In this document: positions 8,728 to 17,119 of the stretch, piece by piece
Numbering within the stretch: position 1 is the stretch's first letter
Layout: every line of letters begins with the position of its first letter
DNA from: Pseudomonas sp. LS1212
GTDB taxonomy: Bacteria > Pseudomonadota > Gammaproteobacteria > Pseudomonadales > Pseudomonadaceae
DNA: 64,000 nucleotides
Assembly (NCBI RefSeq): GCF_024741815.1
Contig: NZ_CP102951.1
Span: 1,029,001 to 1,093,000, forward strand
Reading direction: 5' to 3'
Translations under genes and position numbers: made by a program
The notes under the pieces: model-generated
The model's database searches: none
The model's input: the letters and a program-made list of their open reading frames with translations, nothing else
What the model was told of the DNA's origin: nothing

Positions 8728-9807
8728 TTATTGTGCAATCGTCTTGACCGAAATCCCGCGCTCGATCGGCGTAGACCGTCCGTAGATATCCTCGAAACGT
8801 TCGATGTCGTCTTCGCCCAGGTAACTGCCCGACCGGACCTCGATGATCTCCAGCGGGATCTTGCCCGAGTTGCGCAGACGGTGCACCGAGGCGATCGGGA
8901 TCTAGGTCGACTGGTTTTCGGTCAGCAGGAACACGTTTTCGTCACAGGTGACTTCGGCTGTGCCCGAGACCACGATCCAGTGCTCGGCACGGTGGTGGTG
9001 CATCTGCAATGACAGGCAGGCGCCGGGCTTGACCGAGATGTGCTTGACCTGGAAGCGCCCGCCCATGTCCACCGAGTCGTAGGAGCCCCACGGGCGGTAC
9101 ACTTCGCAATGGTTCTGGGTTTCGGTCCGGCCCTGCTCATTGAGCGTGTTGACCAGTTGCTTGACGTCCTGAACCTTGTCCTTGTGGGCAATCATCATGG
9201 CGTCCTTGGTTTCGACGACCACTATGTTTTCCAGGCCGATCACCGAGACCAGCTTGCCATTGCCGTGGATCATGCAGTTGCGGCTGTCCTGCACCACCAC
9301 ATCGCCCTTGGTCACGTTGCCGTTGTGGTCCTTTTCGTGGACATCCCACAGCGACGACCAGCAACCGACATCACTCCAGCCTGCGCTGAGCGGCACCACG
9401 CAGGCGCGCTGGGTCTTTTCCATCACTGCGTAGTCGATGGAATTGTCCGGGCAGCAGGCGAAGGTGGCTTCGTCGATCTCGATATTGTCACCGTCGTGCT
9501 GGCTGCGTTCCAGGGTCAGCATGCAGGTGTCGTAGATGTCAGTGTCGTGCTTTTTCAGCTCTTCGAGGAAGCGGCTGGCGCGGAACAGGAACATGCCGCT
9601 GTTCCAGAAATAGCCACCGGCCTGGACGAACTCGTTGGCGCGCTTCTCGAGGATGCAGAAGCCGCCGGCCGAGAGGTCCTCGAGCCGTGCGTCCAGGGTT
9701 TCACGGTTGGCGCCTATGTAGCGCAGCTTGGCCGGAATCCGGACCCGTGCGTGTTGGCGCTGGGCTTCGGATTCATGCACGACATTGACGTTCACGGCTG
9801 TATTCAT
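8728..9807 (-). pseudogene. alg44'-'algA fusion remnant with an internal stop
   Basis: The first 50 codons are the N-terminus of the alginate PilZ protein Alg44, including both c-di-GMP motifs (RQHAR and DLSAGG). From about residue 53 (EKRANEF) the frame continues as the C-terminal half of AlgA (phosphomannose isomerase / GDP-mannose pyrophosphorylase), with SAGWSDVGCWSSLW and the cupin isomerase core near LSLQMHHHRAEHW. The fusion is in frame. A TAG codon at 8902-8904 replaces what should be a Tyr codon (QST-stop-IPIASVHRL). Reading through recovers the normal AlgA end (VKTIAQ, stop at 8728-8730). Most of alg44, all of algK-algF and the first half of algA are therefore gone. The protein cannot be a working AlgA, though a 301-residue fragment could still be made. 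Confidence 0.92.
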
Positions 9808-9844
9808 GGCGGTTGTTCCTACTTAAATCCATTCGGGTTCCGGC

Positions 9845-11269
9845 TCACACGACCATGAACAGCACAGCAACGAAAATGCTGGCCGCCGAGAAGGTCATGG
9901 TCCGGGAAGACCAGGTGTTGAACCATTGTTGAAAGCTGGCCAGATCACGCTTGAGGGCAGTGGGCTGGCGCGTCCAGGACTGTTTGTCGAGGCGGAAGAA
10001 GACGTAGATCTTCATGATCGCCCCGACGATCTGGTTGTAATAAAGGATCAGCGGGTAGGCCGGGCCGATGGAGTGGCCGGAACACACCAGCATTAAAGTG
10101 AGGATCAGCCGGGTGATGCCGATCCACAGCAGATACACCAGCAGGTAGGCCGGGCTGAACTTGATGCTGGCGATGACGGCGACCGTCAGGCCCAGCAGGC
10201 TGGTCCACATCGAAACGCGCTGATCGAACAGCACCACGCTGGTGAACAGCCCCAGGCGGCGAACGCCCAGGCCCAGTGCTCGCGAGTTCTGCCGCAGGTT
10301 GTTGCCGTACCAGCGGTACATCAATTTGCGGCTGGCCTTGATGAAGCTCTTTTCCGGCGGGTGCTCGACCGTGTTGATAGCGGCATCCGGCACGTAGAAG
10401 GTGTCGTAGCCCAGGCGCATCAGGCTGAACCAGCTGGACTTGTCGTCACCGGTGAGGAACTTGAAGCGGCCCAGGCGCCAGTGCTGCAGCGAGTCGCTTT
10501 CCACGTCGGCGATGAATTCGGGGTTGGTCACCACCTGGGCGCGGAACACCGACATCCGCCCGGTCATGGTCAGCACGCGCTTGGACAAGGCCATCGAGCA
10601 CATGTTGATGTGACGCTGGGCGAAGCGCAGCTTGTGCCATTCGCTCATGATGTAGCCGCCGCGCACTTCGCAGAATTCGTTGGTGGTCAGGCCGCCGACA
10701 TTGCCGAACAGCTTGAACCAGGGCACGGTCTTGCGTACCACGCCCTCTTCGAGCACGGTGTCGCCGTCGATCACCGCGACCACGGCGTTCTCGTCCGGCA
10801 GGTGACGGGAGATGGCCCGGAAACCAAAGGCCAGGCCATCGCGCTTGCCGGTCCCGGCGATGCGCACGAAGTCCAGCTTGACCCGGCCAGGCGGGTTCAG
10901 CTTGGCCCAGAGGCTTTTGACCAGCAGCTCATCGGACATTTCCACCAGCGAGCAGACCACGGTGGTCGGGTAGCCACAGGCGATCGCCTCGCGAATCACC
11001 GAGCTGTAGACCTGGGCGGTGGTCAGCGCGTCGATGCGAAAACTGGTGACCATCAGAAATACGTGGGACGGATCAGCCGCGGTACCGAGCTTGCGCACCT
11101 TGCGCCGCAGGTGCGGGTAGACCACGTAGAGAAACAGCATGCCGCGCACGAAATGCGTGGCACCCATGGAGTAGCGCCAGATACCGACGGCACCCACCAG
11201 GAAAATGAAATCCTTCGACTCGGGGTCGAAAATGGTTTTGGGCAGCATCAGGGCGATCGCCATGAGCAA
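9845..11269 (-). CDS. alg8: Alg8, alginate polymerase glycosyltransferase, N-terminally truncated
   Basis: Family 2 glycosyltransferase that polymerises GDP-mannuronate at the inner membrane. The GT2 core is complete: VIDGDTV, VGGLTTNEFCEVRGG and the acceptor motif LQHWRLG, followed by C-terminal membrane helices. The open frame starts at a TTG (11269) or, more plausibly, the ATG at 11263 and has 474 residues. Alg8 is normally about 494, so the first ~20 residues, which begin the first membrane segment, are missing. The upstream end is fused to truncated algD and the two frames overlap by 22 bp. No partner genes for polymer synthesis remain, so it is probably a decaying gene that has not yet gained stops. 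Confidence 0.9.
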   Translation of the reverse strand: MLMAIALMLPKTIFDPESKDFIFLVGAVGIWRYSMGATHFVRGMLFLYVVYPHLRRKVRKLGTAADPSHVFLMVTSFRIDALTTAQVYSSVIREAIACGYPTTVVCSLVEMSDELLVKSLWAKLNPPGRVKLDFVRIAGTGKRDGLAFGFRAISRHLPDENAVVAVIDGDTVLEEGVVRKTVPWFKLFGNVGGLTTNEFCEVRGGYIMSEWHKLRFAQRHINMCSMALSKRVLTMTGRMSVFRAQVVTNPEFIADVESDSLQHWRLGRFKFLTGDDKSSWFSLMRLGYDTFYVPDAAINTVEHPPEKSFIKASRKLMYRWYGNNLRQNSRALGLGVRRLGLFTSVVLFDQRVSMWTSLLGLTVAVIASIKFSPAYLLVYLLWIGITRLILTLMLVCSGHSIGPAYPLILYYNQIVGAIMKIYVFFRLDKQSWTRQPTALKRDLASFQQWFNTWSSRTMTFSAASIFVAVLFMVV

Positions 11270-11667
11270 GCTCTTTTCACGGTGCCCGGCAGTACGGTAC
11301 TGCGCACGACGATGGTGTGGCGGGTGGCTTTGTCACGCAGGACGAAACCAATTTCGCGGCACACCGATTCGATGTAGTTGAGTTCCAGATCGCCGTTCTT
11401 CTTGCTCGGTGTACCGACGCAAATCATCGACAAGTCGGTGTCGCGAATGGCGGCGGAGAAGTTGGTGGTGCCACGCAGCCGGCCATTCTTGATGCCCTGT
11501 TGCAGCAGATCTTCCAGACCGGGTTCGACAATGGGCGATTTGCCGTTGTTAATCAGGTTGATCTTGGTGTTGGAAACATCCACGCCAACGACGTCATGGC
11601 CCCGTGCAGACAGGCAACCGGCGCAGACTGCACCGACATAACCCAAACCAAAAATGCTGATACGCAT
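11248..11667 (-). pseudogene. algD: algD, GDP-mannose 6-dehydrogenase, 5' third only
   Basis: The first 131 codons match AlgD closely: the Rossmann motif GLGYVGAVCAGCLSARGH at residues 7-24, SPIVEPG and CVGTPSKKNGDL. After VRSTVLPGTVK the frame changes abruptly to eight unrelated residues and a stop, because the DNA is now alg8 sequence. AlgD is about 438 residues, so the catalytic Cys domain and the sugar-binding half are lost and no activity is possible. The start MRISIFGLGYVG at 11667 is preferred to the in-frame ATG three codons upstream. Confidence 0.93.
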
Positions 11668-12566
11668 CGCATTCACCTCATGTGTTTATCACGCCGGCTC
11701 AAATAACAAGAGCCGGACTGGATTAATTAACCAGCAACATTCGGGCACTCGGAAGTATGACGGTTTAATGTCAAAGTGCCGGGTGCAGGCAGAATAGGTT
11801 TTGAGTGTCTAAGAATGTGCACTCAAGTTTTACGCAACTTGGCCTTGTTGTAGTGGCAAGCCCTGGGATATAGCCGGTGTTGATGGCAGAACGCTTCTCT
11901 GCTCATGCGGGTGCTTGTCTTGTTTCTGTAAAAAAAGCCATGAATATCAAGCACTAATGTGCATAATGAGGCGTTCGGAAGACGCTGGCGCGGCCTTGTA
12001 GGGATACTTTCGGGGTGCTATCTCCTGCGTTCAACTTTCATGGGGCATCGCTATAGCCCTGACGTTAAAGTTGCCTGACATAACTTTCAGGCCCCTTCCG
12101 GCCGTAATGTAAGTTATCTCTCACAGATCGCCAGAGAATCGTTACGGTGTGTATGAGCGGTCCTCAAGGAGATTAGTTCCGAAGCTCGTTCGCAAAGGAT
12201 GACGATATTTTTAATAATTCTTCGGCTTTGCGTACTTTCAATCTGATAGCACTTGCGGGCTTTACCCCTATATATAAAGGAGCATTCTAGTGTGAGATAG
12301 TTTTGTGCCAGCACTGAAAAAAATTATCGATTTGTTGATAAAAAAACTACGAGTGGTGAGATTTCAAATGGCCATATATACGGAGTCGAAATATTGGCGT
12401 CATTGATATGGCGCCATTTGGCTGCGACGCGGAGCGTCAGGGGCGCGATTCCCACGCAGAGCGTGGGAACCAGGGTCAGGAAGGGGGGAAGTTGCTACTC
12501 GTTCCCACGCGTGGGAATGCCTCGGCAGACGCTCCAGCGTCGTGAACGCAGAACGTGCGGGCCTGT
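11668..12566. other. Long gene-free leader of the former alginate operon
   Basis: About 900 bp with no convincing gene, lying where algD normally has its long regulatory region. It is AT-richer than its surroundings. I looked for an AlgU-type promoter reading toward algD and found no good -35/-10 pair. The part nearest yaaA carries a palindromic repeat (12420-12545). A 66-codon frame at 12114-12314 on the minus strand has no supporting features. Confidence 0.6.
12420..12545. repeat. Palindromic repeat with ttcccacgc/gcgtgggaa cores
   Basis: Two hairpin cores (ttcccacgcagagcgtgggaa at 12449-12469 and ttcccacgcgtgggaa at 12503-12518) are flanked by outer arms gcgacgcggagcgtc and gacgctccagcgtcg. 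The outer arms make the whole unit an inverted repeat. This type is scattered through Pseudomonas genomes. Confidence 0.7.
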
Positions 12567-13346
12567 TTATTCCTCAGGATGATCGCGCAGAAACACCAGA
12601 TTGTCCGGCTTGGAGAGCTCGGCACTGAACCGGTACCCCTGCACATCGAACTGCTTGAGCTGCTCCGGATCGTTGATTTGCTCCTGGATCACGAACCGGC
12701 TCATCATGCCGCGGGCCTTCTTGGCGTAGAAGCTGATGATCTTGTACTGGCCGTTCTTCCAGTCGCGGAATTCGGTGTTGATGATTCGCGCATTCAGAGC
12801 CGAGCGCTTCACGGCCGAGAAGTATTCGGTGCTGGCCAGGTTGAGCAGGATGTCGTCGCCCTGGTCTGCCAGGGCTTCGTTGAGCCATTCGCTGATGCGC
12901 GTGCCCCAGAACGCATACAGGTCCTTGCCACGGGCATTGGCCAGTTTGGTACCCATCTCCAGGCGGTAGGGTTGCATCAGGTCCAGCGGGCGCAGCAGGC
13001 CGTACAGGCCCGAAAGCATGCGCAAGTGGTCCTGGGCATAGCTGAAATCGTCTTCGCCGAGGCTTTCGGCGTCCAGGCCCGTGTAAACATCACCCTTGAA
13101 GGCGAGCAGGGCCTGCTTGGCATTGGCCGGGGTGAATGCCGGGGTCCAACTGCCGAAACGCGCGACGTTGAGGCCGGCGAGCTTGTCGGACAGGTGCATC
13201 AGCTCGCTGACCTGCGCCGGCGACAGTTCGCGCAGCTGCAGGATCAGTTCCTGGGAATGGTCCAGGTATTGCGGCTGGGTGTGCCGCGCAATGACGGGCG
13301 GTGTTTCAAAGTCGAGGGTCTTGGCCGGGGAAATCACCGTCAGCAT
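12567..13346 (-). CDS. yaaA: Peroxide stress protein YaaA
   Basis: YaaA/DUF328 family, 259 residues, the usual length. The diagnostic N-terminus MLTVISPAKTLDFETPP is present, as are the conserved stretches GDVYTGLDAES, GLYGLLRPLDLMQPYRLEMGTKL and FWGTRISEWLN. E. coli YaaA lowers free iron during peroxide stress and binds DNA. The gene flanks algD in other Pseudomonas, so its presence here fixes the position of the eroded alginate operon. Confidence 0.95.
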   Translation of the reverse strand: MLTVISPAKTLDFETPPVIARHTQPQYLDHSQELILQLRELSPAQVSELMHLSDKLAGLNVARFGSWTPAFTPANAKQALLAFKGDVYTGLDAESLGEDDFSYAQDHLRMLSGLYGLLRPLDLMQPYRLEMGTKLANARGKDLYAFWGTRISEWLNEALADQGDDILLNLASTEYFSAVKRSALNARIINTEFRDWKNGQYKIISFYAKKARGMMSRFVIQEQINDPEQLKQFDVQGYRFSAELSKPDNLVFLRDHPEE

Positions 13347-13445
13347 ATGTAGGCTCCTTTAAGCATGGCGCGGATTTTAGGGGGGATGGGGGATGATCTC
13401 CAGTTATGGTGTCGATAGTTTGGGTTTAAGCCGATGAATTGAGGT

Positions 13446-13553
13446 GGCCGCATCGCTGGCAAGCCAGCTCCCACAGAGGTTGCGGCCGGCCACAAAACAA
13501 GGGCATTCCATCGATCCAATGTGGGAGCGGGCTTGCCCGCGATAGGGCGAAGC
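13446..13553. repeat. REP palindrome pair
   Basis: Inverted REP copies (gcatcgctggcaagccagctcccacag and tgtgggagcgggcttgcccgcgat) between the divergently transcribed yaaA and deacetylase genes. Confidence 0.8.
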
Positions 13554-13591
13554 CCGCTTAATAGCGCACCGCGCATAAACGGAGACTTGTC

Positions 13592-14725
13592 TTGCGCATC
13601 GCTTTCATATTCGTTGCCGCATTATTGAGCGTCCTCGCCCAGGCCGCCCCACAGCCGCCGGTCGCGACGATCGACCGCAGCACCTGGCCCGAGCAGCTGA
13701 ACACCCCAGCCCTGTTCGACGTCGCCTCACGCGCCGAGATCCTGACCTTTTCCCGGGCGCTGCTGGCCAGCGAGGCGCTGGATGAAGCCGGCCTGGCCAC
13801 GCGCCTGGGGCTCAAGCAGGTGAACCTTGTCTCGGTCAATCAACTGCGCCAGCGTCTTTGGCAACGCCTGTGGCAGAACTTCGATTTTGCTCAGCAGAGT
13901 TGCGGGCAGGATGCCTCCTTCTGCTATGCCATCGAGGATGTGCCCGGCCTGCGCGAACAGGCCGGCAAGTTCGAGGTGGGCGCCGATTCGTTCTATGCGC
14001 ACTGGGCCGAACCTGCCCGGACGTTCCATGAGCGCTACCTCGACGAGCAGTTGCGCAAGGCAGCACTGTTTCCGCAGATAGCCAGTGAGGTGGAACGTTA
14101 CTCGGACCTTGAACGCAACGGTGATGAGCTCAACGACCGCCTGTTTCTGCTGACGTTCGACGGTGGGCCCGGCCCTGTGGGCGGTTACACCGATGCGTTG
14201 GCCCACTACCTGCGCCGACAGAAGATGAGCGCAACCTTCTTCGTCCTGGGCAACAGCGTGCAGCAACGCCGCGACAGGACCTCGGTCGGCGATCTCCGTA
14301 CGCTGTACGAGGGCCAGTGCGTAGGCGTGCAGGGCTGGCAATACCGCTCCCACAGCCAGTGGCGCGACTGGCAGGATTCGGTCCTGCGCAGCGTGGCCCA
14401 GGTGCAGGGCGATCTGCCCGACAACTTCGTCCCGCTGTTTCGCCCGCCCTATGGGCAGCGAGGGGCTGACAGCCAGGCTTTTTTCAGCAGCCAGCAATTG
14501 CAGGTGGCACTTTGGGACATCGACGCGCTCGACACCAACAGCCAGGTGACTGCCGAGCAGTCTGGCCAGCGGGTCTTGACCCTGATGCTGTTGTGGCGAC
14601 GCGGGGTGATTGCCTTCCACGATACCCAGGCCAAGGCGCAGACGGCGGTGCCCTGGCTCATGCAGCAAACGGCGCAAAGCGGGATCGGTTGGGAAGACTG
14701 TGAGGATTTTGCCGAAAGCCGCTGA
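13592..14725 (+). CDS. Polysaccharide deacetylase-like protein (NodB fold) with altered metal motifs
   Basis: Exported 377-residue protein. It starts with TTG at 13592, supported by GGAG eight bases upstream. Residues 1-18 are a signal peptide ending at AQA. The C-terminal half is a NodB fold: motif 1 at 187-193 reads LTFDGGP, and later FRPPYGQ and IAFHDT mark motifs 3 and 5. In active enzymes motif 1 is TFDDG and motif 2 is H(S/T)xxH; here the second Asp is Gly191 and motif 2 reads HSQWRD (254-259). The zinc triad therefore looks broken. Residues 20-180 form a separate N-terminal region of unknown role. It may be non-catalytic or use another metal site. Confidence 0.85.
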   Translation: MRIAFIFVAALLSVLAQAAPQPPVATIDRSTWPEQLNTPALFDVASRAEILTFSRALLASEALDEAGLATRLGLKQVNLVSVNQLRQRLWQRLWQNFDFAQQSCGQDASFCYAIEDVPGLREQAGKFEVGADSFYAHWAEPARTFHERYLDEQLRKAALFPQIASEVERYSDLERNGDELNDRLFLLTFDGGPGPVGGYTDALAHYLRRQKMSATFFVLGNSVQQRRDRTSVGDLRTLYEGQCVGVQGWQYRSHSQWRDWQDSVLRSVAQVQGDLPDNFVPLFRPPYGQRGADSQAFFSSQQLQVALWDIDALDTNSQVTAEQSGQRVLTLMLLWRRGVIAFHDTQAKAQTAVPWLMQQTAQSGIGWEDCEDFAESR

Positions 14726-15060
14726 ATAGAGCGGTCTAGGCATGTTGGGCAGGATTTTTCACCGATCATTTCTGACGGGTTGAACTCTGACTGTAGCGGT
14801 GCTTTGGTCAGTCGCCAAGTGATTTTCATGCTTGCGAAAAATAAACTTCAAAAAAGCGTCAAAGTGCTTTTTTCTGTCATACGTTTAGCGGTATTAAGAA
14901 GACAGACCGCCGAACCCTGCAACACAGGTGGCGTCCTGACCCGGCCCATTCTTTGTTCGCAGCCTCGATCCGTCACAAGTGGATTGGGGAACGGCGGCCA
15001 CTTCGCGGCGCAGCACTGCTCTGGTATTGCGTCGCCTGGCTCCCACAAAGGTGACCGAGT
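14726..15060. other. Intergenic region before phoH, one weak hairpin
   Basis: 335 bp without a credible gene. The only structure seen is AAAAAAGC-loop-GCTTTTTT at 14850-14873, which could act as a terminator in either direction but lies 125 bp past the deacetylase stop. No sigma-70 promoter was clear enough to mark. Confidence 0.45.
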
Positions 15061-16455
15061 ATGGATGATCAAGGACGCACCACCTCTTCCGACCAGCCGA
15101 TCCTTTATGTGCTCGATACCAACGTTCTGATTCACGATCCGAACGCGCTGCTGAATTTCGAGGAGCACCACGTCACGATCCCGATGACGGTGCTGGAGGA
15201 GCTCGACAAGCTCAAGGACGGAAAACATTCAGTCGCCGCCGAATGCCGTCAGGCCATTCGCCTGATTGACCAGACACTGGGCGATGCCACCCCTGCAGAC
15301 GTCGAGCAGGGTGTCCCGATACAGCGTGGCAAGAGTGGCCCAAAAGGCCTGCTGTCGATTCTGATGAGCCGCCGCACAGAGCCCCACAGCCTGTTGCCCG
15401 AGCACCTCAACGACAACATCATAATCAACCAGTTGATCGACCTGCACACCCGCAACCCGAGCTTGAACGTGGTGCTGGTGACCAAAGACATCAACATGCG
15501 CCTGAAAGCGCGTGCCTGTGGGATCGACGCCGAGGATTACAGCACCGACCAGTTGGTCGATGACGTTTCCCTGCTGTCGCGTGGCTACCACAACGTAACC
15601 GGTTCCTTCTGGGATCGGGTCAGCACCGTCGATACCCGCCAGGACCATGGCCGCACCTGGCATCGGGTGCAGCTGATCGACAACCTGCCAGCGGTTCACG
15701 TCAATGAGTTCATCATCGACGAGCAAGGTTTCGTCGGCTGGATCAAAGGGATCGAAGCCAATGAACTGCTGCTGCTCGACCTGCACCAGGAGCCGCTGTT
15801 GCACCAGGAAGCCTGGGGCCTGAAACCGCGGGACATCTATCAGGGGCTGGCCCTGTTCGCGCTGCTGGACCCGGATATCCACCTGGTCAACCTGTCCGGT
15901 GCGGCCGGCTCGGGCAAGACCATCCTGGCGCTGGCCGCGGCCATCGAGCAGACCATGGTCAGCAAGCGCTACCGGCGCATTATCGCGACCCGCAGCGTGC
16001 AGGGCCTGGACCAGGAGATCGGGTTCCTGCCCGGTACCGAAGCGGAAAAGATGGAGCCATGGCTCGGCGCCATCACCGACAACCTCGAAGCCCTGCACAT
16101 GGATGATGAAAGCACTCACGGCAGTGTCGATTACATCCTCAGCAAGGTGCCGCTGCAGTTCAAATCGCTGAACTACATTCGTGGTCGCAGCTTCCAGCAA
16201 AGCCTGATCCTGATCGACGAGTGCCAGAACCTGACGCCGCACCAGATGAAAACCATCATCACCCGTGCCGGCGCCGGCTCCAAAGTGATCTGCCTGGGCA
16301 ACCTGGCGCAGATCGATACCCCTTACCTGTCCGCCACCAGCTCGGGCCTGACCTACCTGACCGAGCGCTTCAAGGACTTCCCCAACGGTGTGCACATCAC
16401 CCTGCAAGGGGTGCCGCGTTCGATCCTGGCCGAATACGCCGAAACCATGCTGTAA
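15061..16455 (+). CDS. PIN domain-PhoH ATPase fusion protein (PhoH2 type)
   Basis: A 464-residue two-domain protein. Residues 15-150 are a PIN nuclease domain, with the first acidic residue in VLDTNVLIHDP. Residues 260-464 are a PhoH P-loop ATPase, with Walker A GAAGSGKTI and Walker B LILIDECQNL. PhoH2 proteins are considered RNA-unwinding ribonucleases. Length is normal for the Pseudomonas protein. Its orthologue is, to my memory, directly next to moaC in other Pseudomonas; here a 3.7-kb AT-rich block separates them. A terminator follows at 16460. Confidence 0.93.
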   Translation: MDDQGRTTSSDQPILYVLDTNVLIHDPNALLNFEEHHVTIPMTVLEELDKLKDGKHSVAAECRQAIRLIDQTLGDATPADVEQGVPIQRGKSGPKGLLSILMSRRTEPHSLLPEHLNDNIIINQLIDLHTRNPSLNVVLVTKDINMRLKARACGIDAEDYSTDQLVDDVSLLSRGYHNVTGSFWDRVSTVDTRQDHGRTWHRVQLIDNLPAVHVNEFIIDEQGFVGWIKGIEANELLLLDLHQEPLLHQEAWGLKPRDIYQGLALFALLDPDIHLVNLSGAAGSGKTILALAAAIEQTMVSKRYRRIIATRSVQGLDQEIGFLPGTEAEKMEPWLGAITDNLEALHMDDESTHGSVDYILSKVPLQFKSLNYIRGRSFQQSLILIDECQNLTPHQMKTIITRAGAGSKVICLGNLAQIDTPYLSATSSGLTYLTERFKDFPNGVHITLQGVPRSILAEYAETML

Positions 16456-16459
16456 ACAA

Positions 16460-16494
16460 CAGCGGGCGGCCTTGCGCCGCCCGGCTGCTTTTTG
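16460..16494 (+). terminator. Intrinsic terminator after phoH
   Basis: Stem GGGCGG-ccttgcg-CCGCCC with outer AGC/GCT pairs, followed by five T, starting about 5 bp after the phoH stop codon. Confidence 0.85.
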
Positions 16495-16561
16495 TTCCGG
16501 GATCACAAAGGGTTGTCCAGTTATAAAAGTATAAAAGTTCTTCATGAGACTCAGCTCCTCA

Positions 16562-17119
16562 TCAATAATGTAAATCACCTTCGGGGTTGTGTTCGCCATA
16601 CATCAAGTGGATAAATAAAGAAAATAAGTCACAGTAAATCGATGAATGTCTTTTTATGCTATTGAGGGTAGTGTAGCTCTCCAGCGTTTCGCTAAAGTGG
16701 CTTCGCAACTCCTTCAGGAGTTTATTATTGAGTTTGCGGGATGTGTTAAAAGAGAAATCATCGCGGAGTGATCGCCAAATGATCTTGCCTTCGTCCAAGT
16801 GTTCGCCCGGTAGGTTTAATGCAATCAACAGGTCTCTATCAAGTGGGTTTTGATTGTTGGTATTTTTATTGGCGATGTTGGTGGTGTTGACTATGTCGGT
16901 TTTTAATTGACAAAGCGTAATAATGCACCAGGCGGTTGCGCTAGTTGATAGTCCGTTTTCGTAATGTGCCATTATTTTGTTTATGTTGAAGGCATAGTCG
17001 TGGCTTAGTAGCCGTGGTTTGTATTTTTCTTGTACGGATAAGCATTTGTTGTAGATTGCTTTCCAGGGACCCTGTTTTTTTTGGATTTCGGCAAAGAAGG
17101 AATCAATGTCATTTTTCAT
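16562..17119 (-). CDS. Unknown helical protein, third gene of the AT-rich operon
   Basis: A 185-residue protein of no family I recognise. It is highly charged and looks mostly alpha-helical, with no signal peptide or membrane segment; Asn and Lys are unusually frequent. Its ATG overlaps the stop of the kinase-like gene by 4 bp (ATGA), so the two are translationally coupled. Base composition is clearly AT-rich compared with the genes on either side, suggesting horizontal transfer. It may be a partner or regulator of the kinase-like protein. Confidence 0.75.
   Translation of the reverse strand: MKNDIDSFFAEIQKKQGPWKAIYNKCLSVQEKYKPRLLSHDYAFNINKIMAHYENGLSTSATAWCIITLCQLKTDIVNTTNIANKNTNNQNPLDRDLLIALNLPGEHLDEGKIIWRSLRDDFSFNTSRKLNNKLLKELRSHFSETLESYTTLNSIKRHSSIYCDLFSLFIHLMYGEHNPEGDLHY

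Noticed and set aside
12114..12314. A 66-codon minus-strand frame in the alginate leader region
   Set aside because: No ribosome site, no recognisable sequence, and it lies in AT-rich non-coding DNA where short frames are common.
11668..12400. An AlgU-type promoter for algD
   Set aside because: Several AACTT-like sequences occur, but none had a matching -10 at the right spacing on the correct strand.
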